Shown here: piece by piece, positions 15,986 to 16,034 of the stretch | Numbering within the stretch: position 1 is the first letter of the stretch | Layout: each line of letters opens with the position of its first letter | Assembly: GCA_900769975.1 (NCBI GenBank) | Contig: CAAGIR010000188.1 | Location: forward strand, 1-16,034 | Direction: 5' to 3' | Length of the DNA: 16,034 nt | From: Spirochaetia bacterium | Lineage (GTDB): Bacteria > Spirochaetota > Spirochaetia > Treponematales > Treponemataceae | Made by a program: the position numbers and the translations under genes | Notes under the pieces: generated by a model | What the model was told of the DNA's origin: nothing | Database searches by the model: none | What the model saw: only the letters and a program-made list of their open reading frames with translations

Positions 15986-16034
15986 ATGAAAGCATTACTG
16001 ACAAAATCGGAAAAAGAAAGACTTTTAGGGCAAT
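15986..16034 (+). CDS. Start of an unidentified gene, cut by the window end
   Basis: An ATG at 15986 follows GAGGTG (15975-15980) with a 5-nt spacer, a strong ribosome binding site. The 16 visible residues are MKALLTKSEKERLLGQ, a basic, helical-looking N-terminus, open to the window edge. The gene is divergent from the lipoprotein gene and shares its 173-nt upstream region; a CATAAT at 15951-15956 could be its -10 box, with no good -35. The product cannot be identified from so few residues. Confidence 0.6.
   Translation, partial: MKALLTKSEKERLLGQ

Overview
The window reads as a piece of a low-GC spirochaete chromosome, most likely Treponema or a close relative. The basis is AT-rich DNA, TTG/GTG starts, a motility-accessory-factor-like gene next to cell-wall genes, and large tandem lipoproteins with short Leu/Met-Ser-Cys lipoboxes. 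The genus is an inference from style and gene content; no marker gene settles it.

Positions 1-1396 (approximate) hold an IS110-family insertion sequence. A complete DEDD transposase is preceded by about 190 nt of non-coding DNA that folds into a closed, three-hairpin structure, as expected of a bridge (guide) RNA in the left end. This is the most interesting part of the window.

Positions 1409-8713 are a plus-strand run of housekeeping genes: fabZ (fatty-acid dehydratase), a class B penicillin-binding protein with a C-terminal PASTA domain, an MptE-like/DUF115 protein overlapping it by 20 nt, a membrane-anchored LysM-M23 peptidase, and a YgiQ-type radical SAM gene broken by one extra A in an A8 tract. 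A near-consensus promoter lies directly before the penicillin-binding protein gene. Together they point to envelope synthesis and septal or peripheral peptidoglycan work, plus possible flagellin modification.

Positions 8714-8889 are a GC-rich, hairpin-containing spacer unlike its surroundings. It separates the plus-strand run from a convergent minus-strand block.

The minus-strand block (15812 down to 8890) encodes two full-length paralogous lipoproteins with fibronectin-III-like and InlB-repeat-like regions, separated by a strong intrinsic terminator. They are followed, 4 nt later, by a secreted protein made of a propeller-like N-terminus, a Gly/Ala-rich 11-residue repeat linker and a beta-barrel-like C-terminus. 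All three appear to be envelope or surface proteins. A divergent plus-strand gene begins at 15986 and runs off the window.
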